Origin: Beijerinckiaceae bacterium
GTDB lineage: Bacteria; Pseudomonadota; Alphaproteobacteria; Rhizobiales; Beijerinckiaceae
Assembly (NCBI GenBank): GCA_947380915.1
Contig: CANCSY010000005.1
Coordinates: 1-42,149, forward strand
Direction of reading: 5' to 3'
Length of the DNA: 42,149 nucleotides
The position numbers were made by a program, and so were the translations under genes. This document shows positions 1-7,930 of the stretch, piece by piece (the first letter of the stretch is position 1; each line of letters opens with the position of its first letter). The notes beneath the pieces are model-generated. The model saw nothing but the letters and a program-made list of their open reading frames with translations, was not told the DNA's origin and made no database searches.

Positions 1-425
1 GTCTTGCCCTTCATGCCATCAAGGCCCGACACATCCTCATGGGTCATCATGCCCTGCAGATCGAACTGGAACGAAGCTGCGATGGTGGTGATGGGAATGT
101 TCTGCTCAAGGGCCTTCAGCACCTGAATGTCGTAACCCATCATGATGTCGGTTTCGCCTGCCAGCAGAAGTTGCAAGGCGTTCACCTGCGGGCCGCCCAT
201 CTTGATGGTGACATCGAGCCCGGCCTTCTCATAAAGGCCCGTGGCCTTGGCCTGATAGAAGCCGCCATGTTCGGCCTGCGCATACCAACTCGTCAGAAAG
301 GTGACCTTGTCTGCGGCGCTCGCCATGCAGATGGAGGCGGTCAGGGCCAGGCCCGAGACTGCGGCCCGAAGGCCGGTTTTCGCGAGTAGGGTCGCAAAAG
401 GCCGCGAAGTAATCTTGATCGCCAT
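1..425 (-). CDS. ABC transporter substrate-binding protein, NMT1/THI5-like (3' truncated by window edge)
   Basis: The minus-strand frame starts at ATG 423-425, after a GGAGG Shine-Dalgarno about 10 bases upstream, and runs off the left edge after about 141 codons. A basic N-terminus and hydrophobic segment (residues about 15-36, ending CMASA) form a Sec signal peptide. The mature part opens with KVTFLTSWYAQAEHGGFYQA, then YEKAGLDV and NALQLLLAGETDIMMGYD. This is the typical start of NMT1/THI5 or SsuA-type periplasmic receptors, which bind pyrimidine precursors, sulfonates, nitrate or aromatic acids. The ligand cannot be told from sequence. It diverges from the FAD oxidoreductase at 701. Any permease or ATPase would lie outside the window. 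Confidence 0.85.
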   Translation of the reverse strand, partial: MAIKITSRPFATLLAKTGLRAAVSGLALTASICMASAADKVTFLTSWYAQAEHGGFYQAKATGLYEKAGLDVTIKMGGPQVNALQLLLAGETDIMMGYDIQVLKALEQNIPITTIAASFQFDLQGMMTHEDVSGLDGMKGK

Positions 426-700
426 ATGGTCTTGCCTCCGACTTTCGGTACGGGTTTGGTGCTGCAAACGACCAAAGCAAGGCGGGCGCCATGTTCATCT
501 GCGCGGGATCGATTGACTCCAGATCCAACGAATGTGCGGCGCCTCGCCAATTACGCCAAAAAATTAAGCGTACTGTTCAATTAGCATGCAGGGTGCGGCT
601 CCTTGCGGGCTGATTGCCCAGCATATCGGCGCATGAAACCAATCTGGCACATGCGTTGCTCTGGTCTGCACATGGCGCGTTCTGCGCCGGAGCGGTCCGC
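426..700. other. Divergent intergenic region, no gene
   Basis: These 275 bases separate the divergently read ABC receptor and FAD oxidoreductase and must hold both promoters. The stretch near 552-585 is locally AT-rich. I could not identify a convincing -35/-10 pair or operator. Short open frames here are shadows. Confidence 0.4.
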
Positions 701-2080
701 ATGAACCCCATCACAGCCCTCTCGACTGACCTCGGCGACATTCCATTCACCACGGATCCCCTCATCCTTCGCCGCAAGAGCCGCGACCAATTCGTCATCA
801 GCCCGCTTTTGCGTGGCGAGTTGGCGGGTCATGTGGCGGAGATCGTGGTCACGCCGCGCGACAAGGATGAAGTGGCGCGGGCGGTGCGCGCCGCGGTGAA
901 GCATCGCATACCCATCACGCCGCGCGGCGGCGGCACGGCCAATTATGGGCAGAGCGTGCCGCTGCATGGCGGCATGGTGCTGGACATGATCGAGTTCAAT
1001 AAAATCGTCAGCATCGAGAATGGAATCATCCGCGCGCAGGCAGGCGCCAACATGGCCGAGATGGAAGGCGCTGCGCGCGCCAAGGGCTGGGAGATGCGGC
1101 TCTTCCCTTCCACCATCGCAACATCAACCATCGGAGGGTTTGTGGCGGGCGGTAGCGGCGGCGTTGGTTCGGCCATGTGGGGCATGCTGCGAGATCGTGG
1201 CAATATCGGTTTGATTGAGGTCATGAGCGCGGAAGACACGCCGCGCATATTTGACGTCAGCGGCGACGACATCGAACTGGTTCATCATGCCTATGGCGCA
1301 AACGCCATCATAACCGAGATCGAAATGCCGCTGGGTCCCGCCTGGGACTGGCGCGCCTGCATCGTGGCGTTTCCAGATTTCGAGTGGGCGCTCGGCTTTG
1401 GGGCGCAACTTGCCCGCGAAACCGGCCTGCTGCGTCGGCTTGCGTCCGTACATGAGTGGCCGATACCAAACCTCATGCGCGACCTGAAAGGCGTGGTCCC
1501 CCAAGATCATTCCATGGTGATTTGTTTCATCGCGCCGCCAAGTCTTGCGAGCTTTCGCTCCATGGTGGATGAATTTGGCGGTCATGTGGTCGCCGATCAC
1601 GGGCTCGATGAGACGCCCTTCGGCGCGCCCCTTCATGAATTCTGCTATGGGCATGGTCTGCGGCAAATACAGAAGACGGTTCCCACCTTCACCGGCTTGC
1701 AGGGCATGTTTCGGGGGCCTGCGATGTTCGAGGCCATAGCCGCAGTGCGCGCGAAAGTGTCACGCGAAGAGCCCTTCCGCCTTGAGTTCTTCTGGAGTGA
1801 TGGCGAGGTGGTCGCCATGGGCTCGCCTCAGATCGCCTATCGTGATGCCCAGCAAATGGCCACTCTGGTGGCGCTGGTGCAAGCCAGCGGCGGCGTGGTG
1901 GCCAATTCCCACACGACCGGTGTGCGCGAAGTCGGCATCAAGCGGATCACCCCACGCGATGTCTCGTTCAAACGGGAGATGGACCCGCACGGCCTGCTCA
2001 ATCCTGGCAAGCTTAATCTTGAAGGGGTGCAGGAATCCGCCTTGCAAACCTCGGGCTGGCGCTTCCGTTCGCGGAGGTGA
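701..2080 (+). CDS. FAD-binding oxidoreductase, GlcD/VAO type
   Basis: A 459-residue flavoprotein of the vanillyl-alcohol oxidase / PCMH superfamily. Residues about 40-200 form the FAD-binding domain: VVTPRDKDEVARAV, the PRGGG pyrophosphate loop near residues 74-78, and a Gly-rich GGFVAGGSGGVGS stretch near 145. The C-terminus has the characteristic DPHGLLNPGKLN motif near residue 430. Such enzymes oxidise hydroxy-acids such as glycolate or D-lactate, or alcohols. The substrate here is unknown. The open frame extends to a TTG at 614, but ATG 701 has a GGAG eight bases upstream and begins the recognisable domain, so it is preferred. No GlcE or GlcF partner adjoins it. The neighbouring receptor suggests a catabolic role, which is inference. 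Confidence 0.85.
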   Translation: MNPITALSTDLGDIPFTTDPLILRRKSRDQFVISPLLRGELAGHVAEIVVTPRDKDEVARAVRAAVKHRIPITPRGGGTANYGQSVPLHGGMVLDMIEFNKIVSIENGIIRAQAGANMAEMEGAARAKGWEMRLFPSTIATSTIGGFVAGGSGGVGSAMWGMLRDRGNIGLIEVMSAEDTPRIFDVSGDDIELVHHAYGANAIITEIEMPLGPAWDWRACIVAFPDFEWALGFGAQLARETGLLRRLASVHEWPIPNLMRDLKGVVPQDHSMVICFIAPPSLASFRSMVDEFGGHVVADHGLDETPFGAPLHEFCYGHGLRQIQKTVPTFTGLQGMFRGPAMFEAIAAVRAKVSREEPFRLEFFWSDGEVVAMGSPQIAYRDAQQMATLVALVQASGGVVANSHTTGVREVGIKRITPRDVSFKREMDPHGLLNPGKLNLEGVQESALQTSGWRFRSRR

Positions 2081-2081
2081 G

Positions 2082-2177
2082 GGTTGCCTTGGGAGTCAAA
2101 CGCCCCAACGCTGCGGCACATTTATTTGTCAAATTCATCAAAAACCGCCCTGCCCTAACCAACTGCGCCAAGGAACC
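2082..2177 (-). other. Degenerate tRNA-like remnant
   Basis: Reading the minus strand from 2177, GGTTCCT is followed by TGGCGCAGTTGGTTAGGGCA, which closely matches the 5' half (acceptor and D-arm) of a bacterial tRNA. At the other end, GTTTGACTC resembles the T-loop consensus GTTCGANTC and is flanked by TTGGG and CCCAA, a 5-bp stem with two extra bases. GGCAACC then pairs with the 5' acceptor except for one mismatch and one wobble. The D-stem has one G-G mismatch. The central 43 bases form no anticodon arm, and no CCA is encoded. At 96 bases it is in the long-variable-arm range. It is best read as a decayed tRNA or pseudo-tRNA. Chance similarity of the 3' half is possible. Confidence 0.4.
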
Positions 2178-2569
2178 GCTCGCCGATCCAGCCAAGACAA
2201 TAAAACAACGGGCTCAGCTGGCTTACTTGAATTCTACAATGCTTGAATACTTCAATCAGGCAAGACCATTACCGCCTTGATCTCTCCGACAACAAAAGAT
2301 TCAAGACACGTATTAACCCCGAAAATGCTTATAAATCAGATATAAGAACTATCCGAGTACACGGAAACACCAGCTAAATTAACCTCCCACATCATCGCGA
2401 CCAAACATATTAAAAGAACATATGCGCCCTCTGCGACAGCGGCGCCGGGGCTTGATATTTCCGAACCTGTCAGCCAAAATAAATGGAAATACCGAGCCCT
2501 TGCTGCCGGAAAAAAACCCTAATTGCGGACTATAATCTGATCAGGGTCAAAAAGGGATGGCGAAACAGA
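2178..2569. other. AT-rich intergenic stretch, no gene recognised
   Basis: About 390 bases that are clearly more AT-rich than the flanking genes, with frequent stops in all frames. It lies between the tRNA-like remnant and an amidohydrolase fragment. No transposase, inverted-repeat termini or promoter could be assigned. The composition suggests eroded or foreign DNA. Confidence 0.4.
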
Positions 2570-2746
2570 ATGATAGATTACGAACTCATATCGATTGACA
2601 GTCACATGACTGAACACCGCGACTGTTTCAAACCCGTGCAGAAGGTGTGTGGCCGACGCACGCCTTGGATGGTCGAGAACCCCGAGGGAACTGGCAAAGG
2701 CTTGTGTTTCGTAATGGAAGGCCTTGAGCCGGGACCTGTCGGCTAA
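2570..2746 (+). pseudogene. Amidohydrolase (amidohydrolase_2 family) N-terminal fragment
   Basis: Only 58 codons remain, reading MIDYELISIDSHMTEHRDCF, then VCGRRTPWMVENPEGTGKGL and FVMEGLEPGPVG before TAA. This matches the start of TIM-barrel amidohydrolases related to decarboxylases such as ACMSD. In those proteins a DSHxxE/D-type segment begins strand 1 and a 'GLPPxPV' segment follows near residue 55. The family is normally 330-400 residues long, so about 85% is missing. The usual metal-binding D-x-H is replaced by D-S-H. After the stop the frame reads FAL, which may continue the old homology for a few residues before the Gfo/Idh/MocA gene. No intact remainder exists downstream. Confidence 0.6.
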
Positions 2747-2806
2747 TTCGCCCTGAGGAAACCAACCCTCCTCCTACCAAGCTCGCACAAAGAACGGGAT
2801 TTTGAC

Positions 2807-4024
2807 ATGACGAACCAACGGCTCAAGGTTGCTATCGTTGGGGCCGCCTTCGCCCATAGTCCGGATGGTCGCGAGCGCTTTTCAGTCCGCGCGCATGTTC
2901 CCGCGCTGCAAAAATTGTCAAGCCTCTACGAACTCGCCGCCGTCTGCACAACGAAAATGTCCAGCGCCACGGAGACCGCCACGCATTTTGGAATACCCCG
3001 CGCTTTCGATAACGTCGAACGCATGCTTTCCGAGGTCCCGGACCTTGATGTCGTCTGCGTCTCCGTGCGGCCCTCCGTGCATCACCTGGTCTCCATGGCG
3101 GCCCTGGCGGCTGGCAAGCATGTCTATTGTGAATTGCCCATGGCGGTGTCCACCGCGCAGGCGCAAGAAATGTACGATCTGGCGAAAATGAAAAACCTGC
3201 ATTCCCAGGTCGGGTATCAGCACCACTACGAGCCAGCATCCCTGCACATGGCTGAACTGGTTAAGCAAGGCTTTATTGGTCAGCCCCTGACCTTTCAGCA
3301 TTCATTCTTTTCCGGCGCCTATATCATGCCGCGTCCCGGACATCGAAACTGGCTTTTCCAGTCCGAAGCGGGTGGCCACCCGGGCTATAGAAGCGGACAG
3401 AGCCTCCAGCGCCTGATGGCGGTGCTTGGCGCCGACGTCACGGATATCTGCGCAGACATGCGCGTGATGGTCCCCGAGCGGATGAACACTGACGATGGAG
3501 GGATCATTCGCGGAGATCAGGTCGACAACATGAATTATCTCATGCGCATTGGCGACGATACGATCGGCACTATGCAATCTTCTTTCACAAGTTGGTTCGG
3601 GACCGGAACGCGTTTCGAACTTTACGGAACCAAGGGAATGTTGATGCTGGCGACGGACGACACCCCTCAGAATTGGGACAAGGAGACTGGCAAAGGCGAT
3701 CCAACCCACGGGACACTGAAACTCTACGGCGCTGAAGTCGACTTTGACCAATTCAGGAAGGGACCAGTTGCGCCGGAGCGTTTCCAGCGCGAATTCAAGG
3801 AAATCGAAATCCCTCAACGGCATGTGCGGGTCTCCGGCTTCAAGCACGGGCAGGCCGCATTCGAAGTAGCGCAAGCATGGCATGCCTTCGCAGAGGGCGT
3901 CCAGGAGGGAAAGCAATCTCACCCTAGCTTCGAGGATGTGATCAAAATCCACTATGTTCTCGACGCTGCCGAGACCTCCGTGAAGACCCGATCCTGGCAA
4001 AAGGTCGACTACAGCAAGCTCTGA
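2807..4024 (+). CDS. Gfo/Idh/MocA family oxidoreductase, Gal80-like
   Basis: A 405-residue protein with an N-terminal Rossmann fold (VAIVGAAFAHSPDGR at residues 8-22, then VDVVCVSVRPSVHH-like segment near 80-92) and a C-terminal alpha/beta dehydrogenase domain. The family oxidises or reduces sugars, inositols and related hydroxy compounds with NAD(P). The classical EKP motif carrying the catalytic Lys appears as CELPMA near residue 107, so Lys is replaced by Leu. The nucleotide loop is also not a clean GxGxxG. Both are seen in Gal80-like members. Sixty bases separate it from the Bug1 receptor, so the two are probably co-transcribed and Bug1 may supply its substrate or a precursor. Confidence 0.85.
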   Translation: MTNQRLKVAIVGAAFAHSPDGRERFSVRAHVPALQKLSSLYELAAVCTTKMSSATETATHFGIPRAFDNVERMLSEVPDLDVVCVSVRPSVHHLVSMAALAAGKHVYCELPMAVSTAQAQEMYDLAKMKNLHSQVGYQHHYEPASLHMAELVKQGFIGQPLTFQHSFFSGAYIMPRPGHRNWLFQSEAGGHPGYRSGQSLQRLMAVLGADVTDICADMRVMVPERMNTDDGGIIRGDQVDNMNYLMRIGDDTIGTMQSSFTSWFGTGTRFELYGTKGMLMLATDDTPQNWDKETGKGDPTHGTLKLYGAEVDFDQFRKGPVAPERFQREFKEIEIPQRHVRVSGFKHGQAAFEVAQAWHAFAEGVQEGKQSHPSFEDVIKIHYVLDAAETSVKTRSWQKVDYSKL

Positions 4025-4084
4025 CCTTGCTGACCTGCCTGACAATCTCTCGGATCTCAACCGAGACATATACCGGAGAGTAAC

Positions 4085-5152
4085 ATGAAAAGATCATTCC
4101 AACTTATCGCTTGCTTGATGCTAAGTTTGATCGCATCCCCGTCATGGGCTGCGCCCTATTACGCGGGAAAAACCATCCGTATCGTCATCGGCTTCACGCC
4201 TGGCGGCGGCAACGATCTGTTTGCGCGTATTTTCCCGAGGTTCCTGAGCCAGACCATTGAGGGAAATCCCAATGTTCTCGTGGAAAATCGTCCGGGCGCA
4301 GGCGGTGTCGCCGCTCTTAACTGGTTTGCCGAAGCCGCGCCGCGCGATGGCACGGTCTTGATGGTGGTGAGCGGCAATCTCGTCGCAAGAATGGCTCTTG
4401 GGACGAGCGATGTCACTGCCAAAGTGAGCGACATCAGGCCGATCATGACAACGCCGATTGGAAGAACAAATTACATCTACGCCGGAACGGGCTACAAAAC
4501 CCCGAAGGATATCCTGACACTACAGACACCATTATTTCTTGGCAGCACTGATCCCCTTTCAACAATCGGGTCTGTGGTCGGCTTGACGCTCATCAAGGCG
4601 CCCTTCAAGACCGTCAAGGGATATCCGGGCAAGGCGGACGCCCTTTTGTCTCTCGAGCGCGGCGAGACGACAGTCGGGGATATCGCAACGCCGATCTTCA
4701 ATGAAAACGTCATGCCGGTTGTCAGGGAAGGGAAAGTTTTACCGCTCTACACCCATGGCATGATGGATGGCGACAAACTCGTTCGTGATCCGGCGAATAC
4801 GGACCTGCCGACGATCCAGGAATTCTATCGCGAAGTTTATGGAACCGACCCGTCCGGCCCTGCGTGGGAGGCTTACAAGACCGTGATCCGCGCTATTGGG
4901 AACAGCGGGAAGAACATGATGATGCACAAGGACACACCCGCCGCAGCTGTCGAGGCGCTCAAGTCGGGGTTCGGCGCGCTGTTGAATGATGCGGAGTTCC
5001 TGAAAGGCGCCGAGGCGACCCTTGAGGGATACTCCCTGGCGTTCGGGGATAAACTGACACAGGACATCATCGCTATCTCGAATATGGACCCCGGCAGCAA
5101 AGCATGGTTGCAGGAACTCTATGGCCGCGATTACGTGATGAAATTTCGTTGA
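4085..5152 (+). CDS. Bug/TctC-family periplasmic solute receptor (Bug1)
   Basis: A 355-residue secreted receptor of the tripartite tricarboxylate transporter family. A signal peptide (residues 1 to about 23, ending SWA) precedes PYYAGKTIRIVIGF. The Bug hallmarks follow: GGGNDLFARIF near residue 40, then ENRPGAGGVAALNWF and PRDGT. These proteins bind carboxylates, nicotinate-type acids or other small acids. The start follows a GGAGAG Shine-Dalgarno. It is the most divergent of the eight Bugs here. It lacks the F-N-W-I-G segment of the others and has a longer C-terminus ending LYGRDYVMKFR. It follows the Gfo/Idh/MocA gene and ends at a strong hairpin. Confidence 0.88.
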   Translation: MKRSFQLIACLMLSLIASPSWAAPYYAGKTIRIVIGFTPGGGNDLFARIFPRFLSQTIEGNPNVLVENRPGAGGVAALNWFAEAAPRDGTVLMVVSGNLVARMALGTSDVTAKVSDIRPIMTTPIGRTNYIYAGTGYKTPKDILTLQTPLFLGSTDPLSTIGSVVGLTLIKAPFKTVKGYPGKADALLSLERGETTVGDIATPIFNENVMPVVREGKVLPLYTHGMMDGDKLVRDPANTDLPTIQEFYREVYGTDPSGPAWEAYKTVIRAIGNSGKNMMMHKDTPAAAVEALKSGFGALLNDAEFLKGAEATLEGYSLAFGDKLTQDIIAISNMDPGSKAWLQELYGRDYVMKFR

Positions 5153-5167
5153 ACCGGTGAACATGCG

Positions 5168-5208
5168 GGGAAGATCGCTTGGCGCCAAACCAAACCGGCG
5201 ATCTTCCC
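5168..5208 (+). terminator. Hairpin, probable transcription terminator after Bug1
   Basis: GGGAAGATCGC (5168-5178) and GCGATCTTCCC (5198-5208) form a perfect 11-bp stem with a 19-base loop, beginning 15 bases after the Bug1 stop. The loop itself holds the palindrome TTGGCGCCAA (5179-5188). No T-run follows, so it could also be an mRNA-stabilising 3' hairpin. Confidence 0.6.
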
Positions 5209-5450
5209 TGCTCGCAGGGCGACATACTTGAAACCTTTCGGCTCATTGCCCGAAAGGCCTCTGGGGTGTTTAAGTCGTGGACCGTGCCAATACATCAGGA
5301 AACATGCTTGTTGAACGCTTTCCGGCGAAATCCAATCATTTACTTGAAGCATTCATCAATTAAAATCCGACTTGGTCGGAGCGGCGATTGGATCGAATAG
5401 CTTTGCCATGTCGCCCCATTGCGGTAACATATGCAAAGGGAGAAATAAAA

Positions 5451-6191
5451 ATGGCGCTTCGCATAGCATTCGTCATAGGCCAATATCCGCCTGCAGAGCG
5501 GAAATTGCGAGAGGATGCCGCCAAACGATACGAGACCGACGAAATCAAGGTCGGCTTTCTTTCGGTACCGCTTGCCCCATTCAACGAATTGCTCCCGGCC
5601 GAGCAACAACAAGCGGCTCCCTATTTTCACCAGGCTTATATTCAGGCGGAAAAGGAAGGCTATGACGCGGTCGTGCCCTTGGGAATGCTTGATCTTGGTG
5701 TCGAGGGCGGGCGTTCACTGGTGGATATTCCGGTTATTGGCCCGTTTCAGGCGTCCCTGCATATCGCCGCGCTTCTGGGAGAGCGCTTCGGGATCCTCAG
5801 CTATACCGCCCAGAGCACACCCAAAGGCCGCATCCATATTCGCAACTACGGGATGGAGCACTTTATCGCAGGTTATGCCGATTGCGGAACCTGGCTGAAA
5901 ACCATCAGCGACAAGAAAGAGCAGATGAAAGAGGGATTTCTGGCTGGCGCGCGCAAGCTCATCGAGGAACATGGCGCCGATGTCATCATCCCCCGGGGCA
6001 TCACCCAATGCCCCATCCACATGGACCCGGACTGGCTCAGCGCCGAACTGGGCGTGCCCGTCGTCGAGGGTATCGGGGCGCCCATCCGCCTTGCCGCCAT
6101 GTTCGCGGGAATGAAATACCATCACAGCCGGAAGCGTTGGCCAAAATCGACAAGCTGGCCCAACATGCCGGGCATGGAGCCCCTGACGTGA
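5451..6191 (+). CDS. Aspartate/glutamate racemase-fold protein, probably frameshifted near its C-terminus
   Basis: A 246-residue frame from ATG 5451 (GGGAGAAATAAAA upstream) with the two-lobed Asp/Glu/hydantoin racemase fold. Visible segments are IAFVIGQYPPAERK at the N-terminus, SLVDIPVIGPFQASLHIAALLG near residue 90, and GADVIIPRGITQCP then ELGVPVVEGIGAPIRLA near 180-215. The two catalytic Cys positions of hydantoin/Asp racemases (C-F-G-D and G-C-A-G-M regions) read GMLD and PRGIT here, so racemase chemistry is doubtful. After MKYHHS (near 6125) the frame becomes unusual, while the +2-shifted frame reads PEALAKIDKLAQHAGHGAPD and stops at 6265. A lost or gained base is likely. It sits just upstream of MmgE/PrpD (30 bases from the shifted stop). 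Confidence 0.75.
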   Translation: MALRIAFVIGQYPPAERKLREDAAKRYETDEIKVGFLSVPLAPFNELLPAEQQQAAPYFHQAYIQAEKEGYDAVVPLGMLDLGVEGGRSLVDIPVIGPFQASLHIAALLGERFGILSYTAQSTPKGRIHIRNYGMEHFIAGYADCGTWLKTISDKKEQMKEGFLAGARKLIEEHGADVIIPRGITQCPIHMDPDWLSAELGVPVVEGIGAPIRLAAMFAGMKYHHSRKRWPKSTSWPNMPGMEPLT

Positions 6192-6294
6192 TCCTGGTCG
6201 CCGCGCCAAGGGCGAAAGACCTCTCAACGACTGCGGCTCGAAGGGTCACTGCTTCCCAACAATAACCAACCCATCATCAATCAGAGGTTCGTCG

Positions 6295-7704
6295 ATGTCG
6301 CATGCAGTCAAATCGCAGAGAACGTCGCCCACCGCCGTGGAAAAACTTGCGACCTTTGCTCTTTCGGTCACAGGCGCCGCCATCCCGGCAGCCTCAGTGG
6401 AGCGGGCGACCCTGTTGCTGCTGGACACGATCGGTTGCGGCTTCGCAGGCCTGGACGAAGAGGCCGCTTGCGCAGTGGTGGAGACCATGCGCGACCTCGC
6501 GGGCGCACCCCAATGCTCCGTGATCGGCCAGACCTGGAAAAGCAATCTCGCCAACGCCACCCTCGCCAATGGCGTGCTGATCCGCGCCCACGACCTCAAT
6601 GACTACGTGGGGAATGTCGGCGGCTCGATAGGTGGCCACCCCAGCGACAACATTCCCGTCGCCCTCGCCGCTGGCGAGATGTTCGGGCGCTCAGGCCGCG
6701 ACGTCCTCGCGGCCATTGTCCTGGGCTATGAGGTTTTCGGCCGTTTGCGCGCCGCGATGGATCGCAAATCCCCGTGGGATGGCGTCTCGGTATCCGGCGC
6801 AGTCGCGGCAGTCACGGTCGGGCGGCTGATGGGGCTCAACCACAACCAGATGTCGGACGCCATAGCCCTGGCCCTCGCCCATTGCGCTGTTCCCGCAGTC
6901 GTACGCTCCGGCGATATTTCGGCCGCGAAATCCATCGCCAACGCGCTTGTGGCGCAATCTGGCGTTCAAGCGGCCTTGCTGGCGAGCCGAGGCGTCACCG
7001 GCCCCCTCGAGATATTCGAACACAGGCGTGGGCTTGGTTCGATCTTTTCCAATGAGGAAGCTTTGGCCACGTTTGATGCGCCGCTCCCGGCGACGCCCTA
7101 TATCGAAAGCGCCAGGGTAAAGGCCTTCCCATGCCTGGCCACGGGACAGGCCGCTGTCGCCGCAGGACTGCAATTGCACAAACATCTGGCAGGCGATCCT
7201 TCAACGATAGACCGCATCCGGGTCATCATGGGCGACTATCCGATCATTCGCGATCAGCAGGCTGATCCCGGACGCATCAATCCCCTCTCGCGCGAGGCTG
7301 CAGACCACAGCTTCCATTTTCTTGCCGCAGTCGCTCTTCTGGATGGCGAATTCGGGCTTCGGCAATTCGAAAATGAGCGTTGGAACGACCCTGCCGTCCG
7401 GGCCATCATGAACCTTATGGATATGGATGTGGACGACGACCTTAATGTGCGCGCGCCAGGGCTCTATCCTTGCCGGCTTGAGGCGCATCATCGGGATGGC
7501 CGGGTTAGCAAGGTGGAGGTCCTGCTGCCACCCGGCTATTCGGATAGAGGCCTCGATCAGGGAACCATTGTGGACAAATTCAACAACTTGACGCGCATAC
7601 ATTTGCCCGAGAACGCACGTCAGGACATCATCGCGGCGGTGTTGGCCCTGCCTGAGGCGGCAACCTGCGGGTCCCTGACAACCGCCCTCGCGTCCGGCTC
7701 TTAA
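6295..7704 (+). CDS. MmgE/PrpD family protein
   Basis: A 469-residue protein of the MmgE/PrpD superfamily, which includes 2-methylcitrate dehydratase, cis-aconitate decarboxylase and iminodisuccinate epimerase. The helical N-terminal domain carries LLLLDTIGCGFAGLDE near residue 40 and the family signature block ANGVLIRAHDLNDYVG near residues 94-110, followed by GGHPSDNIPVALAAGE. A central segment near 175-215 (LGLNHNQ-type, then ALALAHCAVPAVVRSGDIS) is also typical. The C-terminal lid domain is shorter on conserved residues. Starts at ATG 6295 with AGAGG upstream. Its position before the TcuA/ETF operon suggests dehydration or isomerisation of a polycarboxylate, which is inference. Confidence 0.88.
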   Translation: MSHAVKSQRTSPTAVEKLATFALSVTGAAIPAASVERATLLLLDTIGCGFAGLDEEAACAVVETMRDLAGAPQCSVIGQTWKSNLANATLANGVLIRAHDLNDYVGNVGGSIGGHPSDNIPVALAAGEMFGRSGRDVLAAIVLGYEVFGRLRAAMDRKSPWDGVSVSGAVAAVTVGRLMGLNHNQMSDAIALALAHCAVPAVVRSGDISAAKSIANALVAQSGVQAALLASRGVTGPLEIFEHRRGLGSIFSNEEALATFDAPLPATPYIESARVKAFPCLATGQAAVAAGLQLHKHLAGDPSTIDRIRVIMGDYPIIRDQQADPGRINPLSREAADHSFHFLAAVALLDGEFGLRQFENERWNDPAVRAIMNLMDMDVDDDLNVRAPGLYPCRLEAHHRDGRVSKVEVLLPPGYSDRGLDQGTIVDKFNNLTRIHLPENARQDIIAAVLALPEAATCGSLTTALASGS

Positions 7705-7792
7705 TATCTGCTGGGGCCGTGGGGCCGTAAGCGACCAACCAGAGTTGAACCCGGCAGCGCTATCGGGGGAACTTGTCGGAATTCCCTGTGTT

Positions 7793-7811
7793 GCGAGGGA
7801 CCTTTCCTCGC
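7793..7811 (+). terminator. Small hairpin after MmgE/PrpD
   Basis: GCGAGG (7793-7798) and CCTCGC (7806-7811) form a 6-bp GC stem with a 7-base loop, about 90 bases after the MmgE/PrpD stop. It is followed by GGCTTTAAT and not by a clean T-run, so terminator function is tentative. Confidence 0.3.
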
Positions 7812-7833
7812 GGCTTTAATCAGGCCCGCCTTC

Positions 7834-7861
7834 TTGCCCTCCCGGTTCGCTATGCTATCAT
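7834..7861 (+). promoter_or_regulatory. Possible sigma-70-type promoter for the EMO/TcuA/ETF operon
   Basis: TTGCCC (7834-7839) and TATCAT (7856-7861) are separated by 16 bases, upstream of the iron-sulfur protein gene and downstream of the small hairpin. Both boxes are imperfect, and the match alone would not be significant without the context. Confidence 0.3.
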
Positions 7862-7930
7862 GAGAAAAATAACCACCGAGGCTGGCGCTTTGCGTCAGTG
7901 AAAGCGTGGTCGTCGAATTGAGGGGGGAAC

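Noticed and set aside
2013..2195. Minus-strand frame reading SLAQLVRAGRF
   Set aside because: This peptide string is the well-known mistranslation of tRNA acceptor and D-arm sequence, so it was used as evidence for a tRNA remnant and not for a protein.
2077..2280. 67-codon plus-strand open frame after the FAD oxidoreductase
   Set aside because: It runs antisense to the tRNA-like remnant and has no Shine-Dalgarno or family similarity.
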